DNA of 64,000 nt from Syntrophaceticus sp050949745 (GTDB lineage Bacteria; Bacillota; DSM-12270; Thermacetogeniales; Thermacetogeniaceae), in assembly GCA_050949745.1 (NCBI GenBank), contig JBMNGF010000002.1, forward strand, positions 1 to 64,000, given 5' to 3'. Numbering within the stretch: position 1 is the stretch's first letter; every line of letters begins with the position of its first letter. The notes under the pieces were generated by a model that was not told the origin of the DNA, made no database searches, and was given only the letters and a program-made list of their open reading frames with translations. Both the position numbers and the translations under genes were made by a program. Positions 1 to 8,764 of this stretch are shown in pieces.

Positions 1-3000
1 CTTTCACAATAGCCTCATAGGTTTTTACTCTGCCCACTATATCATCAGATTTAACGGTCAGAACTTCCTGTAAGGTATGAGCCGCTCCATAAGCCTCTAG
101 TGCCCATACTTCCATTTCACCGAAACGCTGCCCTCCAAATTGAGCCTTCCCACCTAAGGGCTGCTGGGTCACCAAGGAATAAGGGCCTGTGGAACGGGCA
201 TGGATCTTATCATCCACCAAATGAGCCAGTTTCAACATATATATATAACCAACCGTAACCTCATTGTCGTAAGGTTCCCCTGTACGACCATCATATAGCA
301 CTGTTTTACCATCCCTAGGCAGCCCCGCTTCTTCAAGGGTATCCATAATGTCATCTTCGACTGCACCGTCATAAACCGGGGATGAAACAAGTATCCCCAT
401 CTCATGGGCGGCTCGGCCCAAATGACACTCCAAGATCTGTCCGATGTTCATACGAGAGGGAACACCAAGGGGATTCAAGACAATCTCTATAGGAGTACCA
501 TCAGGCAAAAAGGGCATATCCTCTTCCGGTAGGACCCTGGATACCACACCTTTATTCCCGTGCCTTCCGGCCATCTTATCCCCTATAGACACCTTTCTTT
601 TTTGGGCTACATAGACTCGTACCAATTTATTGACACCAGGTGGAAGCTCATCCCCATTCTCCCGGGAAAACACCTTGACCTCAACAACCCGTCCGGATTC
701 CCCATGAGGAATCCGCAAAGAAGTATCCCTCACCTCTCGGGCTTTTTCACCAAAGATAGCCCTCAGCAGGCGCTCTTCGGCTGTAAGCTCAGTTTCCCCT
801 TTAGGGGTTACTTTACCGACCAGGATATCCCCTGGACGAACCTCGGCACCAACCCGAATAACCCCTCTCTCATCAAGATCCTTTAAGACATCTTCGCCTA
901 CATTAGGTATATCACGGGTGATATCCTCAGGGCCGAGCTTGGTGTCCCGGGCATCACATTCATATTCTTCAATATGAATAGATGTAAAGTAATCATCCCT
1001 CACCAGCTTTTCACTGATCAGAATGGCATCCTCATAATTGTACCCTTCCCAAGGCATATAAGCCACCAAGACATTCCTGCCCAGAGCAAGCTCTCCTCCA
1101 TCTGTAGAGGCGCCATCAGCGATCACCTGTTGCTCCTTTACACGCTGCCCTGTCCGCACAATAGGCTTCTGATTGATACAGGTACCCTGGTTGGAGCGTT
1201 CAAATTTAATCAGAGGATAATCAATTACTCTGCCAGAATCCCCTCTAATTCGTATTTCATCTGCAGTGACTCGTTCTACCACCCCTGCATCATCACTGGT
1301 CACCATAACGCCAGAATCGAGAGCAACCCGGTATTCGATTCCGGTACCTACTAAAGGTGCTTCAGTGCGCAACAGGGGTACAGCCTGACGCTGCATATTA
1401 GCGCCCATGAGAGCCCGGTTGGCATCATCATTTTCCAAAAATGGAATAAGAGCCGCAGCAACACTTACCACCTGTTTTGGTGAAACATCCATATAATCGA
1501 CTTCAGAAGTAGGTACAACTAATATATTCTTACCATCACGTGCACTAACACGGCGAGTGGTAAAGTGACCTTCCTCATCAAGAGTAGCATTAGCTTGTGC
1601 GATCACATATTCATCCTCTGTATCTGCTGTCAGGTATTCAATTTCATCTGTAACAATACCCTTTTCCCTATCTACTTTTCGATAAGGTGTCTCGATGAAA
1701 CCGAATTTGTTTACCCTGGCATAGGTACTGAGAGATCCGATCAGACCGATGTTTGGCCCCTCAGGAGTCTCAATTGGACACATCCTCCCATAGTGTGAAT
1801 GATGAACATCCCGTACCTCAAAACCAGCACGCTCCCTGCTTAGGCCACCCGGTCCCAAAGCACTCAAGCGCCGCTTATGAGTTAGTTCTGCTAAAGGGTT
1901 GGTCTGATCCATAAATTGAGAGAGCTGGCTGCTGCCGAAAAACTCTTTAATCGAGGCCACAACAGGGCGAATATTAATCAAGGCCTGCGGAGTTATGGTA
2001 TCCACATCCTGGATAGTCATACGCTCACGGACAACCCTTTCCATACGCGCCAGGCCAATACGGAACTGATTCTGCAACAGTTCTCCCACTGAACGCAGTC
2101 TCCTGTTCCCTAGATGATCGATGTCATCAACATTCCCCTCACCATTCATCAACTTGAGGAAGTAACCAATTACAGCAAAGATATCTTCAGGGGTTAAGCA
2201 CCTGCTATCATGTGAATTATCAAACTTGAGCTTCTTATTTAATTTGTAGCGGCCAACACGACCCAAATCATAGCGCCGAGCATCAAAGAAGAGATTCTCC
2301 AAAAGTGCCCGTGCACTCTCTATAGTAGGAGGCTCCCCCGGCCGCAGACGCTTGTAGATCTCCACCAAAGCCTCTTCCTGATTCTGGGTGCTATCCTTTT
2401 CCATAGTAATCTTTAGGAATTCATCGTCATTATAATGCTCCAAAATATCATCATTTGACGAATATCCTAGAGCACGAAGAAGTACAGTCACAGGCAACTT
2501 ACGTGTACGGTCAATACGCACATGGATCACTTCCCGTGCATCTGATTCAAATTCCATCCAGGCTCCTCTGTTGGGAATAACCGTAGCACTGTAAATGCGT
2601 TTTCCAGAAGCATCACTTGCTTCGTGAAAATATACCCCAGGTGAGCGTACCAACTGACTGACAACTACTCGTTCCGCACCATTGATAATAAATGTACCCT
2701 TATCGGTCATCAGGGGGAAATCACCCATAAAAACATCCTGTTCTTTTATTTCCCCTGTATCTCGGTTTGTTAACCGTACCTTTGCCCTTAAAGGCGCAGC
2801 GAAGGTAACATCCCTTTCTTTGCACTCAGGTTCAGAATATTTAGGTTCACCTAAAGAGTAATCAATAAACTCCAACCTTAAATTACCTGCGAAATCCTGA
2901 ATCGGGGAAACATCATAAAAGGCTTCCTTCAGCCCCTCACTTAAAAACCACCCATAGGATTGCTTCTGAATCTCAATCATATTGGGCATCTTCAGAACTT

Positions 3001-3064
3001 CGGATATGCGCCCATAATCCCAGCGTACTTTTTCGCCTACTTGATTCTGTTTTGGATTAGCCAT
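1..3064 (-). CDS. rpoB: RNA polymerase beta subunit (3' end outside window)
   Basis: Catalytic beta subunit of DNA-dependent RNA polymerase. On the minus strand an open frame begins with ATG at 3064 (MANPKQNQVGEKVRWDYGR) and runs without a stop to base 1, about 1,021 residues of an expected 1,100-1,200. The last visible residues include LGGKAQFGGQRFGEMEVWALE and then the region just before the beta C-terminus, so only a short tail is missing. The early part shows the beta-protrusion stretch GAERVVVSQLVRSPGVYF. It lies 326 bp downstream of rplL, from which it is separated by a terminator-like hairpin and its own sigma-A-type promoter. rpoC presumably follows outside the window. Confidence 0.97.
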   Translation of the reverse strand, partial: MANPKQNQVGEKVRWDYGRISEVLKMPNMIEIQKQSYGWFLSEGLKEAFYDVSPIQDFAGNLRLEFIDYSLGEPKYSEPECKERDVTFAAPLRAKVRLTNRDTGEIKEQDVFMGDFPLMTDKGTFIINGAERVVVSQLVRSPGVYFHEASDASGKRIYSATVIPNRGAWMEFESDAREVIHVRIDRTRKLPVTVLLRALGYSSNDDILEHYNDDEFLKITMEKDSTQNQEEALVEIYKRLRPGEPPTIESARALLENLFFDARRYDLGRVGRYKLNKKLKFDNSHDSRCLTPEDIFAVIGYFLKLMNGEGNVDDIDHLGNRRLRSVGELLQNQFRIGLARMERVVRERMTIQDVDTITPQALINIRPVVASIKEFFGSSQLSQFMDQTNPLAELTHKRRLSALGPGGLSRERAGFEVRDVHHSHYGRMCPIETPEGPNIGLIGSLSTYARVNKFGFIETPYRKVDREKGIVTDEIEYLTADTEDEYVIAQANATLDEEGHFTTRRVSARDGKNILVVPTSEVDYMDVSPKQVVSVAAALIPFLENDDANRALMGANMQRQAVPLLRTEAPLVGTGIEYRVALDSGVMVTSDDAGVVERVTADEIRIRGDSGRVIDYPLIKFERSNQGTCINQKPIVRTGQRVKEQQVIADGASTDGGELALGRNVLVAYMPWEGYNYEDAILISEKLVRDDYFTSIHIEEYECDARDTKLGPEDITRDIPNVGEDVLKDLDERGVIRVGAEVRPGDILVGKVTPKGETELTAEERLLRAIFGEKAREVRDTSLRIPHGESGRVVEVKVFSRENGDELPPGVNKLVRVYVAQKRKVSIGDKMAGRHGNKGVVSRVLPEEDMPFLPDGTPIEIVLNPLGVPSRMNIGQILECHLGRAAHEMGILVSSPVYDGAVEDDIMDTLEEAGLPRDGKTVLYDGRTGEPYDNEVTVGYIYMLKLAHLVDDKIHARSTGPYSLVTQQPLGGKAQFGGQRFGEMEVWALEAYGAAHTLQEVLTVKSDDIVGRVKTYEAIVK

Positions 3065-3209
3065 ATTCTCACATCCTCACCTTACTCGGTACTGTATTGT
3101 TTTCACTTGTAACCCAGCGGTGATGGTGCTTAAATGATACCCATATCCAATAATTTTCAACCGCCCTTCTTTCCATATTAATACAATATTACTCAATAGG
3201 CATTTTCTG

Positions 3210-3238
3210 ATAATATCATTTATAAATGTACTTGTCAA
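3210..3238 (-). promoter_or_regulatory. Promoter of rpoB
   Basis: On the minus strand TTGACA (3233-3238), a 17-bp spacer and TATTAT (3210-3215) form a near-consensus sigma-A promoter about 145 bp upstream of the rpoB start. It follows immediately after the hairpin at 3239-3295, so rpoB can be transcribed independently of the ribosomal protein genes. Confidence 0.75.
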
Positions 3239-3295
3239 GAAAAAGCAAAAGGATACTCATAAGGAACACCTTAAAAGCTCTCCTTTTGCTTTTCT
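3239..3295 (-). terminator. Hairpin between rplL and rpoB (terminator or attenuator)
   Basis: A 13-bp arm (AAAAGCAAAAGGA, 3241-3253) is the exact reverse complement of 3281-3293. A small nested inverted repeat AAGGAACACCTT lies at 3261-3272. Read on the minus strand the stem ends in a T-rich tract (GCTTTTTCTTG). This fits intrinsic termination or attenuation after rplL. Confidence 0.65.
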
Positions 3296-3390
3296 GCCAT
3301 ATCAGGCTTCATATTATTTCTTAACAATAACAGATTTATCGCCGTAATACAATGTCACCCCTGTGTTCTCAAGAGACAACAACGAAAATC

Positions 3391-3768
3391 TTATTGAATC
3401 TCGACCTCTGCTCCTACTTCAGTAAGCTTTTCTTTTATTGATTCGGCCTCTTCTTTGCTGACATTTTCTTTAACCGCTTTCGGTGCATTGTCTACTACTT
3501 CCTTGGCTTCCTTGAGTCCTAAGCCTGTAATTTCCCGCACAGCCTTGATGACCTTAATCTTCTGATCGCCAATAGCAGAAAGAATAACGTTAAACTCAGT
3601 CTTCTCCTCTTCTGCCGGAGCATCAGCAGCAGCTGCAGGCCCAGCAGCCACAGCTACAGGTGCTGCAGCGCTTACGCCAAATTCTTCTTCAAGGGCCTTG
3701 ACCAAATCAGCCAACTCAAGTACAGTCATTTCCTTGACAGCTTCAATAATCTCATCAACTTTACTCAT
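3391..3768 (-). CDS. rplL: Ribosomal protein L7/L12
   Basis: Stalk protein of the 50S subunit that recruits translation GTPases. The 125-residue product has the expected three parts: an N-terminal dimerisation region (MSKVDEIIEAVKEMTVLELA), an Ala/Pro/Glu-rich hinge at about residues 33-56, and a C-terminal domain with KTEFNVIL and GLGLKEAKEVVDNAP. Length is normal for the family. It follows rplJ by 68 bp and shares its transcript and L10-leader control. An AGGGAGG Shine-Dalgarno sequence precedes the ATG. Confidence 0.97.
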   Translation of the reverse strand: MSKVDEIIEAVKEMTVLELADLVKALEEEFGVSAAAPVAVAAGPAAAADAPAEEEKTEFNVILSAIGDQKIKVIKAVREITGLGLKEAKEVVDNAPKAVKENVSKEEAESIKEKLTEVGAEVEIQ

Positions 3769-3836
3769 TTAATAGACCTCCCTGATTATCCGTTTTTTTT
3801 GTTTTAACTCTCAGTAGAGCAGATCATAACTCAGAA

Positions 3837-4361
3837 TTAACCTGCTTCTTTTTGCTCTTTTACAGCGTTTAAAGCATATACCAATTTCCTGACCGGTCCC
3901 TGCAAAACACCGCATAAGCCAGTAAGTGGGCCATTGAGACCACGCAAAACCATGGAAACCAAAACATCTTTACTCGGCAGTTCAGCTAGGCTTTGAATGG
4001 AGTCTGCTCCAACTACATCACCCTCAATAAGCCCGCCTTTGATCTCCAGCTTGCGATACTCTTTCATAAAACCCTTCAATGCCTTCGCCGGCGAAACAGG
4101 ATCCTCGTAAGAAAAAGCGATAGCAGTAGGGCCATCCAAAAACTGAGAGATATCTGGGACTCCGCTGTTTTCTGCAGCACGTTGCGTGAGAGTGTTTTTC
4201 ACAACCTTGAATTCTACGCCGGCGTCCCTGCAGCTTCTCCGGAGAGCAGTAGCCTCTTCTACTTTAATACCCCGGTAGTCTGTAAAAACTGCGGCCTTTG
4301 ATGTCTTGAACTTCTCTTCCAATTCAGCGACAGCTTTCTTTTTTTCTTCAAGACTGGCCAT
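3837..4361 (-). CDS. rplJ: Ribosomal protein L10
   Basis: Base of the ribosomal stalk; binds 23S rRNA and carries L7/L12 dimers on its C-terminal helix. The 174 residues are normal length. Recognisable parts are the N-terminal KAAVFTDYRGIKVEEATALR, the central VKNTLTQRA and the C-terminal helix that ends in LVYALNAVKEQKEAG. A strong RBS (AAAGGAGG) precedes ATG at 4361. The gene is directly preceded by an L10 leader with a terminator hairpin, which implies autogenous control by the L10-(L7/L12) complex. Confidence 0.97.
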   Translation of the reverse strand: MASLEEKKKAVAELEEKFKTSKAAVFTDYRGIKVEEATALRRSCRDAGVEFKVVKNTLTQRAAENSGVPDISQFLDGPTAIAFSYEDPVSPAKALKGFMKEYRKLEIKGGLIEGDVVGADSIQSLAELPSKDVLVSMVLRGLNGPLTGLCGVLQGPVRKLVYALNAVKEQKEAG

Positions 4362-4375
4362 TTCACGCCTCCTTT

Positions 4376-4500
4376 AATAAATGATAAAGCCCTCCGCAGA
4401 CAGCAGAGGGCTAGATAATTACTATACAAATCCATCCAACCTCGGTAGGCCAAATTTAAGCCTTGATGGCACCTACTGTCTGCGGTCACTCGTAAAGCAT
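4376..4500 (-). ncRNA. L10 leader (ribosomal protein autoregulatory element)
   Basis: The minus-strand RNA between rplA and rplJ holds the hallmarks of the L10 leader family: AGTAGGTGCC, then GGCTTAAATTTGGCCTACCG and GAGGTTGGAT, followed by a GC-rich hairpin (4386-4412) with a short U-rich tail just before the rplJ RBS. The segment CCGCAGACAG at the 5' end is repeated inside the terminator hairpin arm, which allows alternative pairing. It fits feedback by L10-L7/L12 binding. Boundaries are approximate. Confidence 0.85.
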
Positions 4501-4543
4501 AACAAAGGATTCTATTTTAGTCAAGAAAATAATTCTTGATATT

Positions 4544-5242
4544 TTACTCACCTAAAGGATTAAGTGGATTAATCTTTACACCAGGCCCCATACTCGATGA
4601 AACGACAATACTCTTTATATATTGTCCCTTCGCCGCTGCTGGTCTTACCTTGATCAGAGTATCTACCAGTGCTTGATAATTCTCTTTGATTTTCTCCAAT
4701 GGGAATGAAGCTTTACCGATGACGGCATGCACAATACCCGTTTTATCTGCACGGTACTCGATCTTGCCAGCTTTGATTTCCTTAACTGCCTGCTCAATGT
4801 CAAAGGTCACTGTACCTGTTTTAGGGTTAGGCATTAATCCGCGAGGTCCCAATACTTTCCCCAATCTCCCTACCTTGCTCATCATGTCCGGGGTTGCTAC
4901 TGCAACTTCAAAATCCAGCCATCCCTCTTGGATCTTTTTGACCAGTTCATCTTCACCTACATAATCTGCGCCTGCCTCAGTTGCTTCCTTCGCCTTATCT
5001 CCTTTAGCGAAAACAAGCACTTTTCTTGATTTACCAGTTCCATGAGGCAACACCATAGCTCCCCTCACCTGCTGATCAGCATGACGCGGATTGATTCCTA
5101 GTCTAACAGCAAGCTCTACAGTTTCATCAAATTTGGCTGTTGCATTATCTTTAACAAGCACCATAGCCTCATCTAATTCATATAATTTCTCCCTGTCTAT
5201 CTTTTCGATAGCTGACTGATATCTTTTTCCCCTTTTAGCCAT
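4544..5242 (-). CDS. rplA: Ribosomal protein L1
   Basis: L1 binds 23S rRNA at the E-site stalk and usually represses its own mRNA. I set the start at ATG 5242 (MAKRGKRYQSAIEKIDREKL), giving 232 residues, the usual length, because AGGAGG lies 8-9 nt upstream. An upstream in-frame start at 5287 would add 15 unconserved residues. The L1 signature is in GLMPNPKTGTVTFD and the end is GPGVKINPLN. It lies 134 bp downstream of rplK. Confidence 0.96.
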   Translation of the reverse strand: MAKRGKRYQSAIEKIDREKLYELDEAMVLVKDNATAKFDETVELAVRLGINPRHADQQVRGAMVLPHGTGKSRKVLVFAKGDKAKEATEAGADYVGEDELVKKIQEGWLDFEVAVATPDMMSKVGRLGKVLGPRGLMPNPKTGTVTFDIEQAVKEIKAGKIEYRADKTGIVHAVIGKASFPLEKIKENYQALVDTLIKVRPAAAKGQYIKSIVVSSSMGPGVKINPLNPLGE

Positions 5243-5355
5243 TCTTATATCCTCCTCTGTGGTTTTAACGGATTTTAATCCTCCCACTTTATCTTTAACA
5301 ATGGTAACAAATCAACAGATCAGTTATTAGAAAACAGAGCCTCGATAATCTTTTT

Positions 5356-5373
5356 CCAACGACCAACCACTAA
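5356..5373. repeat. 18-bp copy of the 23S intervening-sequence end motif
   Basis: On the minus strand this is TTAGTGGTTGGTCGTTGG, placed 3 bp after the rplK stop codon. The same 18 bases occur at 11302-11319 in the terminal inverted repeat of the 23S rRNA intervening sequence. The match is exact by eye. Confidence 0.7.
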
Positions 5374-5376
5374 TCA

Positions 5377-5805
5377 CTATTCTACAACTTCTATACCCAT
5401 ACTGCGTGCGGTCCCCTCGACCATACGCATGGCACCTTCTACATCCATAGCATTAAGGTCCTTCATTTTCAGTTCAGCAATTTCCCGCACCTTTGCCCGG
5501 GAAACTTTACCCACCTTTTCACGGTTAGGTTCACCAGATGCAGTTTCGATTCCCAAAGCATTTTTCAATAAAATTGATGCCGGAGGAGTCTTCGTAATGA
5601 AGCTTAAGGTTCTGTCCTGATAAATGGTAACCTCCACCGGAATGATCAGACCTGCGTCTTTAGCTGTCCGCTCATTAAAATCTTTGCAGAATCCCATGAT
5701 ATTGACACCATGGGGGCCAAGAGCAGAACCAACCGGTGGCGCCGGTGTAGCCTTGCCTGCCGGAATCTGAAGCTTAATAACAGCTGCAACCTTTTTTGGG
5801 GCCAT
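5377..5805 (-). CDS. rplK: Ribosomal protein L11
   Basis: L11 forms the GTPase-associated centre with 23S rRNA helices 43/44. The 142-residue product is full length: N-terminal IKLQIPAGKATPAPPVG and SALGPHGVNIMGFCKDFN, then the C-terminal RNA-binding part with KVGKVSRAKVREIAELK and the end SMGIEVVE. It lies 26 bp downstream of nusG in the usual Firmicutes order nusG-rplK-rplA. Its stop codon is followed almost directly by a dispersed 18-bp motif (5356-5373). Confidence 0.97.
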   Translation of the reverse strand: MAPKKVAAVIKLQIPAGKATPAPPVGSALGPHGVNIMGFCKDFNERTAKDAGLIIPVEVTIYQDRTLSFITKTPPASILLKNALGIETASGEPNREKVGKVSRAKVREIAELKMKDLNAMDVEGAMRMVEGTARSMGIEVVE

Positions 5806-5831
5806 ATTGGCACTTCCTTTCCTTATTTCTA

Positions 5832-6356
5832 CTATAATTTCTCCACTTGTGTGAATTCCAACTCAACTGGCGTTTCTCGCCCAAACATAGATACAAGCAC
5901 CCTAAGCTTGCTTTTCTCAGGATATATCTCTTCCACTGTACCGATAAAGTTCTCAAAGGGGCCTGCAATAACCCGCACACTTTCACCGATATCCAGATCG
6001 ATCTTTATTGGGGACTCTGCCAAGCCCATCTTGCATAAAATATTTTGAACCTCATCTTCGACCAGAGGGATCGGTTTATTACCCGATCCTACGAAACTCG
6101 TAACACCGGGTGTATTGCGGACAACATACCAGGAATCATCAGTTAAAGTCATCTCTACCAATACATAGCCGGGAAAAATCTTCTTTTTTGTAACACGCCT
6201 TTTCCCGTCCTTGATTTCAACTTCATCCTCCATAGGGACAATGATGCTAAACACCTTGTCCTCCATGTCCATAGAAGCAACTCGCTTCTCTAAATTAGCC
6301 TTTACCTTATTTTCATAGCCTGAATATGTGTGAATTACATACCATTTTTTTTCCAT
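5832..6356 (-). CDS. nusG: Transcription antitermination factor NusG
   Basis: RNA polymerase-bound elongation factor that couples transcription and translation. From ATG 6356 the protein is 174 residues and begins MEKKWYVIHTYSGYENKVK, the classic NGN-domain start. The KOW motif lies near the C-terminus (VIAGPFENFIGTVEEIYPEK). A GTG at 6383 would extend it by nine unconserved residues but its RBS would abut the codon, so 6356 is preferred. It follows secE by 58 bp. Confidence 0.95.
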   Translation of the reverse strand: MEKKWYVIHTYSGYENKVKANLEKRVASMDMEDKVFSIIVPMEDEVEIKDGKRRVTKKKIFPGYVLVEMTLTDDSWYVVRNTPGVTSFVGSGNKPIPLVEDEVQNILCKMGLAESPIKIDLDIGESVRVIAGPFENFIGTVEEIYPEKSKLRVLVSMFGRETPVELEFTQVEKL

Positions 6357-6414
6357 AAAGACAAGGGACCTGCCGGCCCCCACCTCCCTGGCTATTGAAT
6401 AAACAATTCTCCGC

Positions 6415-6894
6415 CTATAAGCTCAATAGGAGCTGAACTACCCAGCTTATAAGAATATCAGCAATCCATATAAGAAATGCAACTATGATGACAGCTACAA
6501 CGACCACTGCACTGTAAGCAATAAGCTGATTTCGACCGGGCCAATGTACCTTTTTTAATTCTCCCCATACACTTTGAAAAAACCTTGTTATGTTTTGAAA
6601 AAAACTCTTTTTTGGTTTTTCTTTGCCAGCCGCAGTCCGAACGGAGCGTTTTTCCTTTTTATCGGTCGCCTTTTTGTTTGCCTTTCCTTTAACTGGCACC
6701 TGCACATCGCTCTTGGACTTGTCATTCTTTATTAGACGCAAAAAAGAACGTAATTTTCCTTCGGAAGCAGATGCAGTCTCAGGCTCAGCCGTGCGCTCAT
6801 CCTTTTTCATCTTTTCCTCTTTGGATACCTTTTTTGCACGGGCTTTGACATTTCTTCTATTCGCCGCACCGGCTTTTTTCGCCAACAGACTCAC
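6415..6894 (-). CDS. secE: Preprotein translocase SecE with long Lys-rich N-terminal extension
   Basis: Small membrane subunit that clamps SecY in the translocon. The C-terminal 60 residues are typical: FFQSVWGELKKVHWPGRNQL, then one transmembrane helix (about residues 124-147). Most bacterial SecE of this type are 60-75 residues; here about 95 residues precede the core, rich in Lys, Ser and Glu and predicted to be disordered and cytoplasmic. An ATG near the core could be an alternative start, but a GGATGTGAG sequence precedes the ATG at 6894. It sits between rpmG and nusG as usual. Confidence 0.9.
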   Translation of the reverse strand: MSLLAKKAGAANRRNVKARAKKVSKEEKMKKDERTAEPETASASEGKLRSFLRLIKNDKSKSDVQVPVKGKANKKATDKKEKRSVRTAAGKEKPKKSFFQNITRFFQSVWGELKKVHWPGRNQLIAYSAVVVVAVIIVAFLIWIADILISWVVQLLLSL

Positions 6895-6914
6895 ATCCTT
6901 CAGCCTGCCACCAT

Positions 6915-7064
6915 TTATTTTGTTTCACGATGGACAGTTTGTTTTTTACATACAGGGCAGTATTTTTTTAGCTCTAACCTTTCTGAATTGTTCCTTTTGT
7001 TTTTTTCTGTTGTATAATTGCGGTTTTTACAATCTATACATGCTAAGGTCACACCTACGCGCAC
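6915..7064 (-). CDS. rpmG: Ribosomal protein L33
   Basis: A 49-residue protein of the large subunit. It starts with GTG at 7064, preceded at 5 nt by the strong RBS AGGAGGTGG. The translation reads MRVGVTLACIDCKNRNY, then a second CxxC near the end (CPVCKKQTVHRETK). Two CxxC pairs make it the zinc-binding form of L33. It is first in the cluster, 20 bp before secE. No tuf gene lies upstream. Confidence 0.93.
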   Translation of the reverse strand: MRVGVTLACIDCKNRNYTTEKNKRNNSERLELKKYCPVCKKQTVHRETK

Positions 7065-7133
7065 TTTCGCCACCTCCTGCTGCCTTATCTACAGCATATA
7101 GTTCCAAATACAGCCATAGAAATATCCTGTTCT

Positions 7134-7163
7134 ACTTTAGCATAGTCCCCCGTTAGCTGTCAA
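7134..7163 (-). promoter_or_regulatory. Likely promoter of rpmG-secE-nusG operon
   Basis: On the minus strand TTGACA (7158-7163), an 18-bp spacer and TAAAGT (7134-7139) preceded by TG (extended -10 TGC). It lies 70 bp upstream of the rpmG start. The -35 is perfect, the -10 matches 4 of 6. Confidence 0.55.
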
Positions 7164-7334
7164 TAAAAATGGTTGTTGAACATTAACATTCAACTGTTAA
7201 TTGTAACTAGTGCTGCCATAAAGACTATAAGTCAAACCATAGCAAAGAGTATCTGATACTATCCTTCCACATTATACCACAATGCATGCCCTCACAAACA
7301 CCTTATCAATTTTTATAAACATGAAACCGCCTGC

Positions 7335-8675
7335 TTAAACAACCCCCTGAGCAAGCATGGCCTCCGCTACTTTGACAAAACCGGCGATATTGGCACCATC
7401 AAGATAGTTCACTTGATTGTCTTTTTTCCCATAAGTTACACACTGTTCATGAATATTTTTCATAATATCCTGCAGCTTACAATCAACGTCATCAGCCGAC
7501 CAGCAATAATGCATACTGTTTTGGCTCATCTCTAGCCCACTTACTGCCACACCACCGGCATTAGCAGCTTTACCCGGAGCAACCAGCACCCCGGCATCAT
7601 GCAGCATATCCAGAGCATCGAGAGTACAGGGCATATTGGCAGCCTCAACAACACATTTACAGCCATTATTAATCAATTGTTTGGCCTCATCCTGACACAG
7701 CTCGTTCTGTGTTGCAGTGGGAACGGCAATATCACAGGGAACCTCCCAGGGCTTTCTCCCTTCAACCCACTTTAAACCGAATTTATCCGCAAAATCACGT
7801 GCGGGGCGACGATACACAACCCAGAGATCCTTTAAATAATCCAACTTATCACCTTTGATCCCATCAGGATCATAAACATATCCATTTTCATCTGCAACTG
7901 TAATCACCTTAGCGCCATATTGGCTGGCTTTTTCAATTAAAAAACTCCCAACATTTCCATAACCGGAGATGGCTATTGTTTTTCCTTCTAAGTCCTCACC
8001 ACGTGTCTTCAACATCTCCTGCAGGAAATAAACAACACCATAACCTGTGGCCTCCGGACGCATGAGACTGCCACCCCAAGCAAATCCCTTGCCTGTCAGC
8101 ACACCGTTAAAAACATTTGTAATCTTTTTATACTGACCAAAAAGGTACCCTATCTCCCTACGCCCAACACCTATATCCCCGGCTGGAACATCTGTATCAG
8201 GCCCTAGATAGCGATAGAGCTCCGTCATAAACGACTGGCAGAAACGCATAACTTCCTGATCCGATTTGCCTCGAGGATCAAAATCTGCACCACCCTTTCC
8301 ACCACCAAGAGGCAACGTGGTCAAAGAGTTCTTAAATACCTGCTCAAATGCAAGAAATTTTAAAACCCCCAAATTTACAGATGGGTGGAAACGCAGGCCA
8401 CCTTTATAGGGACCAATAGCGCTGTTCATCTGCACTCTAAATCCGCGGTTGACTTGAATTTCCCCTCTATCGTCAACCCAGGGAACACGGAAAATTAATA
8501 CCCGTTCAGGTTCTACAATTCTTTCCAATATTTTTGCTTTCCTATACTTAGGATGCTTCTCTAAAAAGGGCAAAATTGATCTACCCACCTCATAAACAGC
8601 TTGATGAAATTCTTTTTCCCCAGGATTTCTGCTTGTCACCTGGTTGATAAAATCATTAAAATATTGCTCTGACAT
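7335..8675 (-). CDS. gdhA: Glutamate dehydrogenase
   Basis: Reversible oxidative deamination of glutamate to 2-oxoglutarate and ammonia. From ATG 8675 (MSEQYFNDFINQV; GGAGG 9 nt upstream) the product is 446 residues, the length of hexameric small GDHs. The substrate region contains the glycine-rich PLGGGKGGADFDPRGKS with the catalytic Lys, followed by PAGDIGVGRREIGY. The Rossmann motif is ISGYGNVGSF. Closest in layout to the NADP-dependent GdhA type, though cofactor use cannot be read with certainty. An upstream in-frame start would run into a 27-bp hairpin element (8738-8764) and is unlikely. Confidence 0.93.
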   Translation of the reverse strand: MSEQYFNDFINQVTSRNPGEKEFHQAVYEVGRSILPFLEKHPKYRKAKILERIVEPERVLIFRVPWVDDRGEIQVNRGFRVQMNSAIGPYKGGLRFHPSVNLGVLKFLAFEQVFKNSLTTLPLGGGKGGADFDPRGKSDQEVMRFCQSFMTELYRYLGPDTDVPAGDIGVGRREIGYLFGQYKKITNVFNGVLTGKGFAWGGSLMRPEATGYGVVYFLQEMLKTRGEDLEGKTIAISGYGNVGSFLIEKASQYGAKVITVADENGYVYDPDGIKGDKLDYLKDLWVVYRRPARDFADKFGLKWVEGRKPWEVPCDIAVPTATQNELCQDEAKQLINNGCKCVVEAANMPCTLDALDMLHDAGVLVAPGKAANAGGVAVSGLEMSQNSMHYCWSADDVDCKLQDIMKNIHEQCVTYGKKDNQVNYLDGANIAGFVKVAEAMLAQGVV

Positions 8676-8737
8676 ACCCCGTATCCTCCATCCTTCAGTC
8701 TGGAATAGTTCGCTAAGCATAACAAACATAAATATAT

Positions 8738-8764
8738 GAGTCAAAGGAACGGTCACTTTGACTC
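8738..8764. repeat. 27-bp hairpin element, copy 1 (arms GAGTCAA)
   Basis: Arms GAGTCAA/TTGACTC (in fact 9 bp, GAGTCAAAG/CTTTGACTC) flank a core that reads AGTGACCGTTCCT on the minus strand. It sits upstream of gdhA. See the finding on this family. Confidence 0.75.

Noticed and set aside
6381..6383. GTG start for nusG giving nine extra residues
   Set aside because: The GGGAGG sequence abuts the codon, and the family begins at MEKKWYV (6356).
8676..8756. Extended N-terminus of glutamate dehydrogenase
   Set aside because: The extension translates a 27-bp hairpin element and has no RBS; the start at 8675 does.
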